From Bisporella sp. PMI_857 (Eukaryota > Ascomycota > Leotiomycetes > Helotiales > Helotiaceae), in the NCBI GenBank assembly GCA_021307315.1, contig JAJSPD010000010.1, forward strand, positions 930,001-994,000: a DNA stretch of 64,000 bases, in the 5' to 3' direction. Each line of letters begins with the position of its first letter. Position 1 is the first letter of the stretch. Below the pieces are notes generated by a model. That model was not told where the DNA came from, ran no database searches, and saw only the letters and a program-made list of their open reading frames with translations. Shown here piece after piece: positions 11,416 to 23,613 of the stretch. Position numbers and translations under genes: made by a program.

Positions 11416-12589
11416 ATGAGGCTCATTATCAGAGATGACCCCCATGCTGCCTCGGCATATATCGCCAAGTACATCATAGGTAAAGAGCCTCCACCATACG
11501 GCGCAAAGGCATATATTAACATTTTGATTGCAGATAGAATAAGGGCTTTCGCGCCCACACCAGAACATCCCTTCATCCTTGGCCTGCCTACTGGTTCCTC
11601 GCCGGTCCAAATATATAAGATCCTCGTAGAGAAGTTCAAGGCCGGAGAGATATCTTTTGAGAATGTCGTTACCTTCAATATGGTACGTCCAGTCATTGCC
11701 ACAAATAGCGCTTTACCAACATAAGGGTAGGACGAATATATTGGGATCCCAAGGGAACACCCGGAGTCCTATCATACCTTCATGTACACCCACTTCTTCT
11801 CTCACGTCAATGTTCACCCGCGAAACATCCATATCTTGAATGGAAATGCTCCAGACCTAGAAGCGGAATGTGTCGCATATGAGGCTGCTATCAAGGCACA
11901 TGGAGGTATCGATCTTTTCCTCGGTGGAATCGGACCTGATGGTCATATCGCGTTCAACGAGCCCGGATCCTCACTTGCTTCTAGAACGAGAGTCAAGACA
12001 TTAGCGTACGATACAATCCTTGCAAATAGCAGGTTCTTTGGCAATGATCTGGAGAAAGTGCCAAAGATGGCATTGACTGTGGGAGTACAAACCGTGCTTG
12101 AGGCTAGAGAAGTCGTTATCATCATCACTGGTGCCCACAAGGCGCTTGCGCTTCAGAAGTGTATCGAAGGTGGCGTGAATCATATGTGGACGCTTTCATC
12201 TCTGCAACTACATCCTCACCCAATGATTGTTGTAGACGAGGATGCCACACTGGAGCTGCAGGTTAAGACTGTTAGAGTAAGTCATCAGTTTACCCACTTT
12301 AAGACATTCAAGGCTATGATTGACCGCCGTCTAGTATTTTAAGTCGATAGAGGCAGTCGCCGCATCTCAAGGATTCGAGCAGATTCTGCCATCCACAGTC
12401 CGCACCGGGCCTCGGCCAGCTAACAAGCCCATCGAGCCAGTCTCAGATCTCAAGGAGGAGCCAAGCATCCTCTCACCAAAGCCACTTACGAGCACTCTTC
12501 TCGCGGCGCCTGCTACAGAATATCCCCTCCGGTCGCATACACCAGAGCTGGTGCCCGATAGAATGGGGAGTCGTATCGCTGCTTATTAA
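11416..12589 (+). CDS. dam1: Glucosamine-6-phosphate deaminase (NagB family)
   Basis: Exons 11416-11479, 11534-11682, 11731-12276 and 12335-12589 (introns of 54, 48 and 58 nt) give 337 residues. The enzyme converts glucosamine-6-phosphate to fructose-6-phosphate and ammonium in the cytosol, the last step of GlcNAc use. Visible NagB features are the N-terminal [13 protein letters not shown], the phosphate-binding [20 protein letters not shown] across intron 2 (catalytic Asp in NMDEY), HILNGNA, and the ring-opening motif [17 protein letters not shown]. Exon 4 restores the usual end of the fold (KTVRYFKSIE) followed by a fungal-type C-terminal tail of about 70 residues with no obvious domain. 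Each splice junction restores a family motif exactly, so the gene model is firm. It diverges from the kinase gene and is probably co-regulated with it. Confidence 0.95.
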
Positions 12590-15500
12590 TGCAGCGGATA
12601 TTGAGCGAGTTGAAAGAAGAAGTCAAGAATGGTAAAATCTTACTTGGTCTGGGGGCGCATCGGGAAATATTGGGATTATGTTCCAATTAGCAAATCAAAT
12701 GTACAATCAATACTTGTCTCATCTCGTTGGTTCATTCACTTGAATAGTGACTGTACCTACTCAACACTCATATTAATCACTAGAGTCGGTACTGCAGTCA
12801 TGAATCCCGTTACTTTCTACCAAGCAAGCCCAAGACGGCTATGAAACAACAGCATTAAAGCTGGCAGTAACATCCAACTCAGTATCTATCAAAGAGCTGT
12901 GCAAGAGCTTCTGGGGTAAGCCGTATTTCAGGTTTCAACGATATTTAAGCACGGGGCATGTATTTATGGCTCCTCCTTAATCCACTCCTACTTAGTCGTG
13001 GACATCATCTTCGTTGTTTGGTTAAGGAAGCTATTCTGTGCACAAATGTCAATTTATACGTTACGACTGTTACCGAATTTAAGGTGCTTGATTTGCAGAA
13101 TTGAAATTTCCTTATCCTCTTTTTTTTCATTTGGACAACCGAATGTAGGATTCTGGTTCCTTATAAAAAGGCTACGTTAAGTTTTCTTTCGAGTGAGCCT
13201 TTTCCTAGCACGTAGTGATAATTCATCATATTCTTTCTACCAAGCTGATTCGGCATCAAGGCTCTTCTCCCTATAGATGTGCCGCCTGTGCAAATGTCAT
13301 GGTATTTTGAAGATGCGACCTTCTATCTACATCAGCAATGTAGTCGTGCGGCCGGGCACTAGTGCCGATGGTAGAACGGAAGACAAAAAGGCTTACTGAA
13401 TATCCCCATCCGTTGTTTCGCCGGCTTCTTACGCATGCATAAACGGACACGCAAACATTAAGATCTAGCATGCCATATCTCCCCGCCCACGGCTTTCAGC
13501 ATCAGCGTATGAAGAAAGGCTGGAGAGATGTCCTTATCCCTCCGTTGTATCGCCTGGATGCCTCATTCTCCAACTTCTCCATATTATACCTCATCACGAT
13601 AGAAACCCAAAATATACGCTCCAGCTCTTTTATAATCTTAGAAACGGCCGCAGCTTCCCCATTCTGTGATTGAATTTCTCCAGTTTCAGATTTTGGTTAC
13701 AAAGTGCAGAGTGCGAATTCGCTTTGATACGAGCAACATTCGGACCTGATTCGGATCTGAGGTTATAGAAGATAAGGTTCTGTATCCTCTGAAGACTACG
13801 GCATGAAGATATTCACGAGTGACTCCTACGGATGGAAGGGAAGGTGCTGAAGTGCATTTGAATCTATCTATTCCGACTCGTATTCACAGCCTCAAGCTGA
13901 GTGATTCTTGGGTCTTTTTGCGATCTACGGGATTGGAGGGCATGTGAGCTGCATATGGGAGATGGGAACCTGAGGAGGCTGCGGGGTATCGTTTGTCACA
14001 TTTATGCTTGCTGTCATTGGCCTTTCTGCTGCTGGCTGATGTATCATGTGCTTACGCTACAGCTTATGGGTCTTACAACAGAGAAAGATACTTATTCCTA
14101 AGCGCGCTGTTCTAGGCTTCAAGACTTGAAAATCTGTGGAAAGGCAACAGTATAGCACTTTTGAGTTCGGGCACCTTAGGCAGCAGTATAAAGGCTCTAG
14201 AAGATATGAACTGTGCGTTATCTTCGGGTGGTAGAATCACTTCTTTTATAGGGGAGGCTCAACCTTTGCATTTCAAATTAGATAAAACCATACTGAATTG
14301 CGGACGTCTCTTCCTACGAACGATCCCATTCATCTCGTCACTGCCTCTAATTGGAACAACTGTAAAGTATAAAAGCAGGTTCTTATCCCAGTATCCCTTT
14401 ACTTCATAAAGTTCAAAACGACAGTCATAGAAATGAGGAGGGTGGAGGAAGCTAGGAGTTACGAAGCTAGAACTGAAGGAGGGTTATCTTACAGGCATAC
14501 TATCAGTCAAGGAACGGATGGCCAAACTTCAAATAACAGATCTGTTGTACTTACGGAGATACCTAGGCGCTCTGTTAGGTTCTCTATGGATGTTGAGCGT
14601 CAGGGCCAGTAACATTGCTTGTAGAGACAGTGAGAAGATTTGTGACAACAAGCCGGTGGGTCATGTGGGCAAAGTTCCCCGATCTCTGAGAGAAAGGATG
14701 GACTGGGCATGTTAGAAAGTAGAACCAACAAATACAGAGTAAGAGAGTATTTTCTAGCACTATTGCATCTAACAATTGGAATGATAATGAAAAATGCATG
14801 CTCTTAGAAGGACCGGATTTATGTCGTTTTGGCTTACGGAATAGAGAGTGCAAGCTAGCACTTAGAAAGCGCGGAGCCTGATGAAGAAAATGAACACAAA
14901 TACATCTGGCTGCTTTGAATTTTTATACTTATGCAAATCACGGCAATAGTCGACTATTAAAGAGGCAATATTCGCGTCTCTTATTGTTTACGCTATGGAG
15001 TCTGGCCATCAGAAGATAGTAAATTTAGAACGTACGAAGGCAAGCAAAATTGTCAATAGCCTCACTCCCAGAATTGAAGCATCGCCATTGAATTGTGTAA
15101 AAAGGCATGTTATTTGACAAGGTATTTTACTAGATCCAGATTTGAGACATCGATTTGATGCATCACAGAATTTCTACGTCGTGAGATAATTGCGAGAAAT
15201 GCAATAATGGCAGCTAAACCTGGTCGACGGTAGCAGAAGGACATACAATAAATTATTGAAATTAGCTGTATTTTACTTGAATTGACAGGAAAGCCGAATA
15301 CCGTTCAGGGTAGGAATATATCATGCCATTCGTAATGAGATGGAGAACGTACTCCTTGATCTGTAGTATGTGACCCAGCTGCTTTCAGAGGCTGATGACC
15401 AAAGTAATCAAGCTGTAAGAGAATTTATAGGAACTCATGGCGAGGGGGTTGGTTGGAAGCCCACAGCGATATTCCCAATAAAACCTGGGATCAAGATGTG

Positions 15501-15890
15501 CCACTTTCCAACTTTCCTCCGAGTATAACGCAAAAATGAAATATATACTTAGAAAGTTCCAATAACCACAAAGCCGAGGCAGGGCTCAAATATTCTTGAC
15601 TCTTAGAAAGAAGGCTACAGACATTTTGCTAGATGGTTTTCTCGGCTTGGGCAGATTTATCTGAACAGGAATCGACAAAAGCTAAAATTTGAAAGAAACT
15701 TCCTGTGGGAACATGACACAAAGAGAAATGTATGACAAAACTGTTGTCAGCGAAAGGAGAACTAACAACGAAAACTAGAACGGCGATCACGTTAGCCTAA
15801 AATGTGGCAAAATTAGCGTTTTCGAAGATTCAGGCACAAATACATCGTGTTGATCAGGTATTTTTTACATATCCCTAATCTCATGTCAAA
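12590..15890. other. Gene-poor 3.3 kb stretch inside the GlcNAc cluster
   Basis: No open frame exceeds about 90 codons and none carries a recognisable motif. It lies between the deaminase and glucosaminidase genes, both of which end towards it, so it contains no promoter for either. Composition is AT-rich with no terminal repeats or transposase motif that I could find. It may be decayed mobile DNA or a lost gene, but nothing in it proves this. Confidence 0.45.
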
Positions 15891-18800
15891 TTATCCGAAT
15901 TGAACTATCCTCACATTAGCATGAACCCCCGAAAGTTGGTTGACTGGGCATACTCGTTCGGGTTTACAGCTCAATTCATCGAAGACATCTAATACGTCAA
16001 ATCCCATGCCTAATAAAACATCCCGCTCCTCTCCCTGGACCCAATTCAATACACATGTTGTGCTACCATGAGCCTTGTTTTGCCTTACACCAAGCAGCGC
16101 GAGTCCTTGCAGCACGATACTGGCCTGCGGGCTAGCTGGAATGACCGGGGCCAAGATGCCTCCTACAGTTTCTCCTGTGGCTAGAAGAACTGGCAGGTAG
16201 GAGGAAAGCTGCGTGCCAGGTCGAGATATGATAACAGTACCGACAAGGGCGCCATCTACTGGAGACTTTGCCCTTACAATTCCGCATGCCTTAGAGTCTG
16301 CCAGCGCAAGCTGATACAGAGACAAAATATCAGGCGAGCCGTAGGCCTTGACGTGTTCAATGACCGAGTCCGCGTTTTCCCTGCCGTGGATGAGATCAAA
16401 AGCAAAACTGACCATCTGAATACTTTGCAACAACCCTTCTGGCGAGGTCCAATTGTTGAGATTGCGGATTGTCAACGTATATAATGACCTCGGTGACAAG
16501 AGGTCCCAGCCATTAGTTGCAAACCAGCGCTTCAGCCGCGCTCCTTCGGAGAGATCAGACATGGGAATACCAAGATAGATACCAGGGAGCCCAAGACCTA
16601 GTTGGAGTTTTTTAATATTGCGTTGTTGCAAGAGACCTCGAACTGCTCGCTGGTGTAGAGAATGTCCGATGGAAAGATTGCGTTTTCCAGGGTCAACGAA
16701 TATGGCTCCAATCAGGCCAAGCCCAAGTGATGTGTAGAAGTATGTAGAACAGAATCCGAAGAGCGCTTGTGTGCTACTATTGCGAACGACATAATGCGCT
16801 TCCTCGATAGATTCGTCTTCGAACGTGATGTCGGACTTTGACGTCAGCTGAGTCGTATGATAGGAATGGAAACTTACCAAAGAGAAGGATGTAGCTGTGG
16901 CTCCAGAAAGAGCACAAGTTTGCCCCGTTGGAGCACCCTTTTGTACTGCTTTGATGAGAGCTTGTAAGCCTCTCTGGTCTCTATCTTGGTTCCAGCTCTC
17001 GACCAGCCAATTCTGCCTTGATTTCTGTACTTTCCTACTTTTCCGGAGAGACCCAGGTAAGGTGCCTTGCGGAACGACTTCACCAAATAAAGCTCGTACC
17101 AATGCTGACATGGCTGACTCAGTAAAGTCAAATGTGCAGATATAAGTACCAATCGATTTGTCCATAGCAAAATCATAAGGCGAACTGACTGAAACAACAA
17201 TCAGAGACTTCTTCTTTCCACTTGCACTCAACATTGAGCACATCATAGATACGTGCTTGGTGAAACCATTCTGATAAAGGTTTCTGTTCGCATCGGCTGT
17301 GACGATAATAATACATGCCGCCCTGTTGATTAAATTCTCATGGACTGGCCTCACGCCGTTGGCGGTGTATGAAGTGTGCAAGAGTCTACCATGCCTTTGC
17401 CTTGCTAAAGATCTTCCCAGTTCTCTGAAAACGCCCTCCCCACTCATGATCTGCGACCTGTTCTCCTGACCCAGTTTGGATTGCTCTGATAATGCTTTAG
17501 TCGCGGCGGAAGTGGGTAATGGTTTAACTAATGGGGTGAGTAGAAGCAAATCTTCGTCTGGGTATAATGTGTTTGAGAGAGGCAACAAATGGCCCTTATC
17601 CCTCATTATTGTGATAGATCCATCATATGCTTTAGTCGAAAGTGCTAAGTGGCTGGGATGGATTGTGGAAAGGAACGATGTTCCTGGCGGGTTCAAAGCT
17701 TTTTGCCATGAGGTACATTTGGATTTAAGTTTCAGCACTCGTTTCAGAGAAAGATTGATACGTTCTCGTGAAATCATATCATTCTCAACTCCGAGTTTGA
17801 GACCGGATATTGCCTCTTGCTGGACAGCGAAGGAACGGCAAAGCAGGACAAGATCACACCCAGCTTCGACAGCCATAACCGTGCCACCTCTAACCCCAAT
17901 GTCATGACTTAGGGCCTCCATCTCCAGGCACTCGGAGATTGTAACTCCATCAAAGTCCAGCTCATTTCTGAGAAGCTCATTGACCACCTGATCGCTTAAA
18001 CATGCGTGCATTACATTCATTCCTGTCATTTATCAGCGCATCTAGTGTCAATGTACGAAATAACATACCTGCATTAGCAATAGCACATCCGCCAACCATG
18101 ATTGCATCAATTCCTTCACGTATAGCATTTCGAAACGGTACAAGAGCACCAAGGCTCAGTTGCTCCAAGGTTTCAGTTATGATAGGCATGTCAAGAGAAG
18201 AGCCAAGAAAGTCGAGATTGCCATAGGAAGGGAAATGCTTGCCGCAAGTTGTCATTCCTGCATCCTTATATCCATTCATGGCGGCTATACCATATTGGCT
18301 TACTTCCTGAGCATCATCTCCTGTCGCTCTGACACCAAGTGGTTGATATCGTGCATTAGTGAGAACATCGAGAACTGGGCCTAGAATCATGTTGACGCCA
18401 ACAGCAGACACCTCTTTGGCTGTTGCATTAGCAACGTCATATGCCATTTCGAGAGATCCAGTCGCTGCCACTCCCATAGCACTAGGGAACTGAGAGATGT
18501 AGTCTTCATCGAAGAGACTATTGACACCGCCATTCTCTTGGTCCAGGGCGATCAGTAGTGGAACAGGGTGACCCGCCTGATGTGCGATAGTTTGAAGTTC
18601 TTGAACAAGTTTTGCTGTTTCATGAGCCGCTGTGGAAATTAAATCATGTTAGAATGCTACTGATAACTACTTTAAAGCATCGAAAGATATATAGATATGT
18701 GCAAAATAAGGACGAGAAGATGAGAAACTCGGACTTGACACTCAAAAGAAGATTGTAAGGTCTCTGAGCGGTAGCATATCCCAAAACAAACCTATTGTAG

Positions 18801-19156
18801 GCAGCAAGAAAGATAGTATCATTACTTTTTAGGTTTTTTGCAGTCAAAATGATTGCACCTAAATGGTGTTCTTCAATCAAAGTTCGAATCTGCGGAGTAA
18901 CTTCTGTTCCTTCCCAACCCTGGAAATTGCAAATTAGTAGGTAGTTATATTAAAAGGGGAAACTCTAGTTTAAAGAAGCATATGATAGTGACTTGGGCTG
19001 CATATCTCCCTAGATATCTCGATAGCAGTCCATATTCAAGTTTATTGGATGTGCTGAGTTCTCTGCAATTTCAAGCCCTTGATTTTCACTATCATCACAG
19101 GACAACTTGGAGCTTACCATCATAAATAATTGGCCCATGGCCCTAAATGGCATCAT
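15891..19156 (-). CDS. nag3: GH3 beta-N-acetylglucosaminidase with C-terminal GNAT-like region
   Basis: Proposed exons 19156-19118, 18919-18826, 18629-18069, 18022-16878 and 16835-15891 give 927 residues. The N-terminal third is a GH3 (NagZ-like) barrel: GTEVTPQIR, LIALDQENGG, the His-containing CGKHFPSYGNLDFLG (about residues 173-187) and FDGVTISECLEMEALS (about residues 254-269). In bacterial NagZ the nucleophile is the first Asp of an SDD-type motif; here that position reads Ser-Glu. The middle is the C-terminal GH3 domain. Residues from about 614 on look like a GNAT acetyltransferase region, with the acetyl-CoA-loop-like VDPGKRNLSIGHSLHQRA. The intron 16877-16836 is only 42 nt (3n, open), so its splicing is uncertain. 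No signal peptide is visible, suggesting it cleaves imported GlcNAc oligomers inside the cell. It is divergent from the deacetylase gene. Confidence 0.87.
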
Positions 19157-20023
19157 TAGCGGCTATCTTGCAAAATCTCATGTTCTGCGCCTTACCAGTC
19201 CAAATCGGACCATAGCGGGTCAAGCTCATCATCCTCCATCCTCAAAACGTGCCTGTAGCACTCGTTCTCGTGGCTTAGCCTTAGGTTACGAAGCACAATG
19301 TTATCCTTTGGTACGATCTTAAAGCTAGACGCGGAACGAGGTCATAGCATTTGGACATGTTCTCCCCTCACCCTTTAGGTGCAACGTGAAACCTCAACCT
19401 CATTGAGCCAGGAGAGTACGCATGTATCGTGTAACAGATTAGATGGCCACTTGTAGACTCGGCTTGGATAAGTAATTGTTAATTAAGGGTGAGCGCCAAG
19501 ACGTTCCTGGGCTGTTTCGCGGGGCATAGTCACGTGCAGTACACCCGCGCTTCGGTGTCTTGGCAGTCCCATCTTCTCCAGGGTGGCACAAACTTGACAA
19601 ACTATTACTTTCAACGTCTTTGTGGATCCCAAACTATGCGTGCGACTAGCTATCTTCTATCGCAGCACCATTCTATCACATTAGCTCAGGTTCTGAGCAT
19701 TTAGTCACCGTTTGCGATGACTACTCTGGCCCAGCTTATCTTCTGCCATTGCGGGGAGGAACCTCTCTTGAGCGGCGTTACTCAAATCCAACGTTACATG
19801 GTCCGCTCGCAGCTTAACAATGGGACATCCACTTTTCTAGACGTTTCGTCAAACTCAAAGTCGGTTGGTGTACCCAGCGTGTACATCATACTGGTCAAAG
19901 AGGGGATCATAAGGTAGGCCGGCGCAGTTCCCAATATCTATTCATTCCGTTATGTAGTTCTTACTGTTAGACGTGGGTACGCCACCACATTTTCATACCT
20001 GTATTTCTTTGAGGCCTTCCAGA
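19157..20023. promoter_or_regulatory. Shared divergent promoter region, glucosaminidase / deacetylase
   Basis: 867 bp between two divergent ATG codons, the likely bidirectional promoter of the GH3 and deacetylase genes. It contains GGCACAAAC at 19585-19593, matching the Ndt80 consensus gNCRCAAAW except for the last base. One such match is not statistically meaningful here. No exon seen. Confidence 0.5.
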
Positions 20024-21343
20024 ATGCCATCTGCACTTCCCACCACACGCGAGAGAATTACGAAGTTTACCAACTGCCGCCTCGTTAGAGGAGATGAATT
20101 AGTCGAGGAAGATCTATGGGTATCTTCCCAGACAGGAAAGATTGTAAAGTCGCAGGAAGTATTTTATAGTCGAAATGTTGTCCCAGATGCTATCGTTGAC
20201 CTGGGAGGACGTATCATTTCTCCCGGATTGATAGACGTGCAGCTTAATGGGGCGTTTGGTTTCAACTTCTCCACGATCCCTGAAGATCCCTCGACCTATG
20301 GGAAGTTGTTGAGGCATATGAACAAGGTGCTTGTGCGGACGGGGGTAACGAGTTATCTACCCACTGTGACTAGCAGTCGGAGTGAGGTTTATCATCAGGT
20401 ACGCCATTGCGCTTTTGTCACCCAGAGCCAAATATATTGATAAGAACAGGCGCTCCCTCACCTCGGTCCTTCAGGGGCCTTCCGTCTGCCAGAAGATGGC
20501 TCTGAATCCCTTGGTGCCCATGTAGAGGGTCCATTCTTGAATCCTGGAAAAAATGGTATCCATCCACTTGAAGTTCTCACTACAGCCCACGACTTTACAG
20601 ACATATCCTCTATGTATGGGCCCTCAAACATTTCCAACATAAGAAAAGTCACGGCTGCGCCAGAGCTTGGTAGTATGATGGAATTGATTCCGGAAATCAC
20701 CTCGAAAGGAATTATTTATTCGATAGGCCACACGGAAGCAACGTATGAGGATGCAAGTGCTGCCGTGAAGAATGGGGCTACGATGATTACACACCTATTC
20801 AATGCTATGCGTCCACTGCACCACAGAAACCCAGGAGTGTTTGGTGTGCTGGGGATTGCGGAGAGTCTTCCACGGCCCTATTTTGGGATCATCGCGGACG
20901 GCATTCACCTGCATCCAACATCTATTAAGATCGCATATGCATCGCATCCTGAGGGATTCATATTAGTCACTGATGCGATGCATCTAGTGGGGTTACCAGA
21001 CGGTATATATGATTGGACTAATGGACGAAGGCTGATTAAGACTGGGTCACATCTCGTACTCGAAGGAACAGAAGACAAAATCGCAGGATCATCCATTACC
21101 TTGATTGAGTGTGTGTCAAACTTTATTAATTGGAGCGGACAAGGCATTGGCAAGGCGCTAAAGGCCGTCACTGCTACACCAGCCGCCATGCTGGGCCTCA
21201 GTGGTGTGAAAGGTTGCCTAGACAGTGATGCAGATGCTGATCTGTGCATTATAAGCGAAGAAATTGGCTCGGATGGCCAGAAGATCTTGAAGGTAGACCA
21301 AGTTTGGAAATTCGGAACCAAAGTCTATGATAATATTGAATAG
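20024..21343 (+). CDS. dac1: N-acetylglucosamine-6-phosphate deacetylase (NagA family)
   Basis: Exons 20024-20398 and 20450-21343 (intron of 51 nt) give 422 residues. The enzyme hydrolyses GlcNAc-6-phosphate to glucosamine-6-phosphate and acetate. NagA landmarks are all present: GRIISPGLIDVQLNGAFG, HVEGPFLNPGKNGIH (metal-ligand Glu), SIGHTEA (metal-ligand His), THLFNAMRPLHHRNPG (metal-ligand His and substrate contacts), ADGIHLH and the catalytic Asp in LVTDAMHLVG. I start at the ATG at 20024, which gives the MPSALPTTRERITKF start; the frame is open further upstream but only with a GTG at 19973. It acts between the kinase and the deaminase of this cluster. Confidence 0.96.
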
Positions 21344-22434
21344 AATGCTAGAGACTGTGGTAGATAAACCTGTCGTACAAAGACACAGTTGTTCAGATAT
21401 ATATAAAGAGAGTGTATACAACAAGATCTAAAGCCCCAGCCTTCTCTAGTAGTTGTTATTTCCTTCCGCCCGTCCCCCGTCACATCCGACTAGAGAAGAG
21501 CAGTTAAGCAATAGAAGTGGTTGACCTATCGAAGAATAGGCATACTGTTTCTCATCTCGCCATCTTGAGTAGTGTTCCGTATGCTGCTTCGGTCTGCGGG
21601 CCTTACTAAGCACCAAGGCAGTCAAACTTTCATTTCAAATGCATTTCCCTGTCAAGAAAAGATAGAAAAGACAACTCTGTACCTGGTATTTACTTCCTTA
21701 CATCATAGAATTTCCAGGGGAAGAGCTTACCATAACATACATCATATATTGGGCATTTGCCGTATGGCAGGTCAATCTGGCCATCAAAATAATTAATGCG
21801 CAGTCTCTCCTTGCACCCACTAAAGCACAATGTAGAGATCAATCATCTGCTGGAGATAGTAGAACATAACTGCATTTAGATGCACAAGCATATATATAAA
21901 CAGCCTAACACTCACACATATTTTCTGGCCTAAAAGCGTCTAGAATCTCTAATCTTCCAAGCTTAAGGGATTGCTGTCGCTTAATTTGCTAGTATTACTC
22001 TCCCATGCAATATTCATCAGATTTGCCACATGTCGTCCTGATACATACATATACTAATTAACGCAGAATAATGAGCGCATTGATGCAGATCGTGAGACGG
22101 ATCCAAGCCCTTGCAATAACTATAAGGCATCGGGCTGCTTGTGATTCGTAGATTCTCTGATGGAAGAGGATGCGTTAATTTGTGTCAGGTGAGGTTTGGT
22201 TGTATGTATTTTTTAGGTTTGAGCCCGACGGAAGTGAATCATGCCGTTAGCTTTTGAATGCATCAAAGGCTTTGATACATTGGCTAGCTACCTGCAGGAA
22301 TGCTAAATGCCAGGACGGTTTGGCAATAAGGTCTGACACATTTTGAATCGAACGCTATCTACAGAGGTAATTTCGCATGTATAATTCATTCAAATATCAA
22401 ACTACAATGATCCATGCAACATTCCTTCCATTCG
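21344..22434. other. Gene-free stretch between convergent genes
   Basis: 1.1 kb between the 3' ends of the deacetylase (+) and the MDR oxidoreductase (-). AT-rich, only short frames, no repeat or RNA gene recognised. It marks the right edge of the GlcNAc cluster. Confidence 0.5.
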
Positions 22435-23613
22435 TTAGGGGATCAACGCAACAATCTTTCCAGCATCCGTGTTCTGCTCTGCCGCTTCAAAAGCTTTCTG
22501 CCATTCCTCGAGCTTGAACTCCCCGACGACCTGGTGGCCACCACTTTTTCCGAGCTTTAGAATTCCCGCTTCCACAAGCTTGATAATACCTCGGACATCC
22601 TCTCTCTCGTACATATACTGACCGCGAATGGTGAGATTGTTGAGGCAAGCTGTTATGTAAGGGATAGAAATATCTTTGAGGATAACGCCCATCTAGAAAT
22701 AGAATATTAGTTAAGCTCAACAAGACGAAAGCAGACAACTTACCAGGGAGATTCTGCCATAAGGCTTGACAGCCATAATACAACTGCGGACATGTGTTGA
22801 GTCGCTTGCAGCAATAGGGGAAATATCAATATAAGCGTCAACAGGGCCAAACTTCTTGATGCTGGCAAGATCTTCCTCGACGTTGCCCTTAAGTTGGACA
22901 ATATCAACCCTAGGATGGGTGCTCGCAATTCTTTGCAACACTTCGAGGTTTCGAGATACTGCAATGACCCTGGCACCCATTGCAATGGCTACATCAACAG
23001 CTGCACCAGTATAGTGGCCTGTAGCAGGAGCAACAATAACAGTCTCGCCAGCTGTGAGACCAATGCCTCGTAAACCTCCATAGGCGATCACGTGTCGAGG
23101 AAGGCATATGAGTTCCGCAATCGAGTATCCAAAACCACCCTCAGCAGAACTTCCCAGCAGGACCTTCTCATTCAAAGGATGACAGTTCTCCAACGGAGCC
23201 CGTACAAATTCGGACCAGGAGCCATTATTCCACACTTCTTGGTTCAGCTTTATTGCTGCAGGATCGTTACCGAAAACTCCTGCTCCCCAGACGAAGGTGG
23301 ATTGATTAGGGTTGTCACGGGCGCGAACGAATGGTTCTAAAAAAACGAGTTGGCCAATCTCAAAAGCTGTGCTGTCTGGTCCGAGAGCAGCTACGCGTCC
23401 AATAGCTCGCGCACCTGGAATTGAAGGATTTGGGACTGTTAGGCCAGGAATATTTTCTTGAGTCCAGATCCTGCTGGCTTCCGCACTGCTGACAAGAACT
23501 CGAACGACGATACTTCCGTGAACTGCTGTTGGAGTCGCGACTTGCTGCACGGTAAGCTTGCCAGGCCCTGAGTAAACGATGGCTTTACAGTTAGGTGGAA
23601 GAGCAGATGACAT
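22435..23613 (-). CDS. MDR-superfamily oxidoreductase (zinc-type alcohol dehydrogenase-like / quinone reductase-like)
   Basis: Exons 23613-22744 and 22692-22435 (intron of 51 nt) give 375 residues. The N-terminal GroES-like domain includes PGARAIGRVAALGPDS. The Rossmann domain starts at GLTAGETVIVAPATGHYTGA, where the usual GxGxxG is replaced by ATGHYTG, followed by AIAMGARVIAVSRN for cofactor binding. Catalytic zinc ligands (Cys and GHE) are not visible, so a zinc-independent member of the family is likely. Fungal proteins of this type reduce enones, quinones or aldehydes; the substrate here is unknown. It is divergent from the Zn2Cys6 regulator, which may control it. Confidence 0.82.

Noticed and set aside
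15891..19156. Calling the GH3 gene a beta-glucosidase
   Set aside because: The NagZ-type KHFP and LDQENGG pattern and its place in a GlcNAc cluster fit N-acetylglucosaminidase better than GH3 beta-glucosidase.
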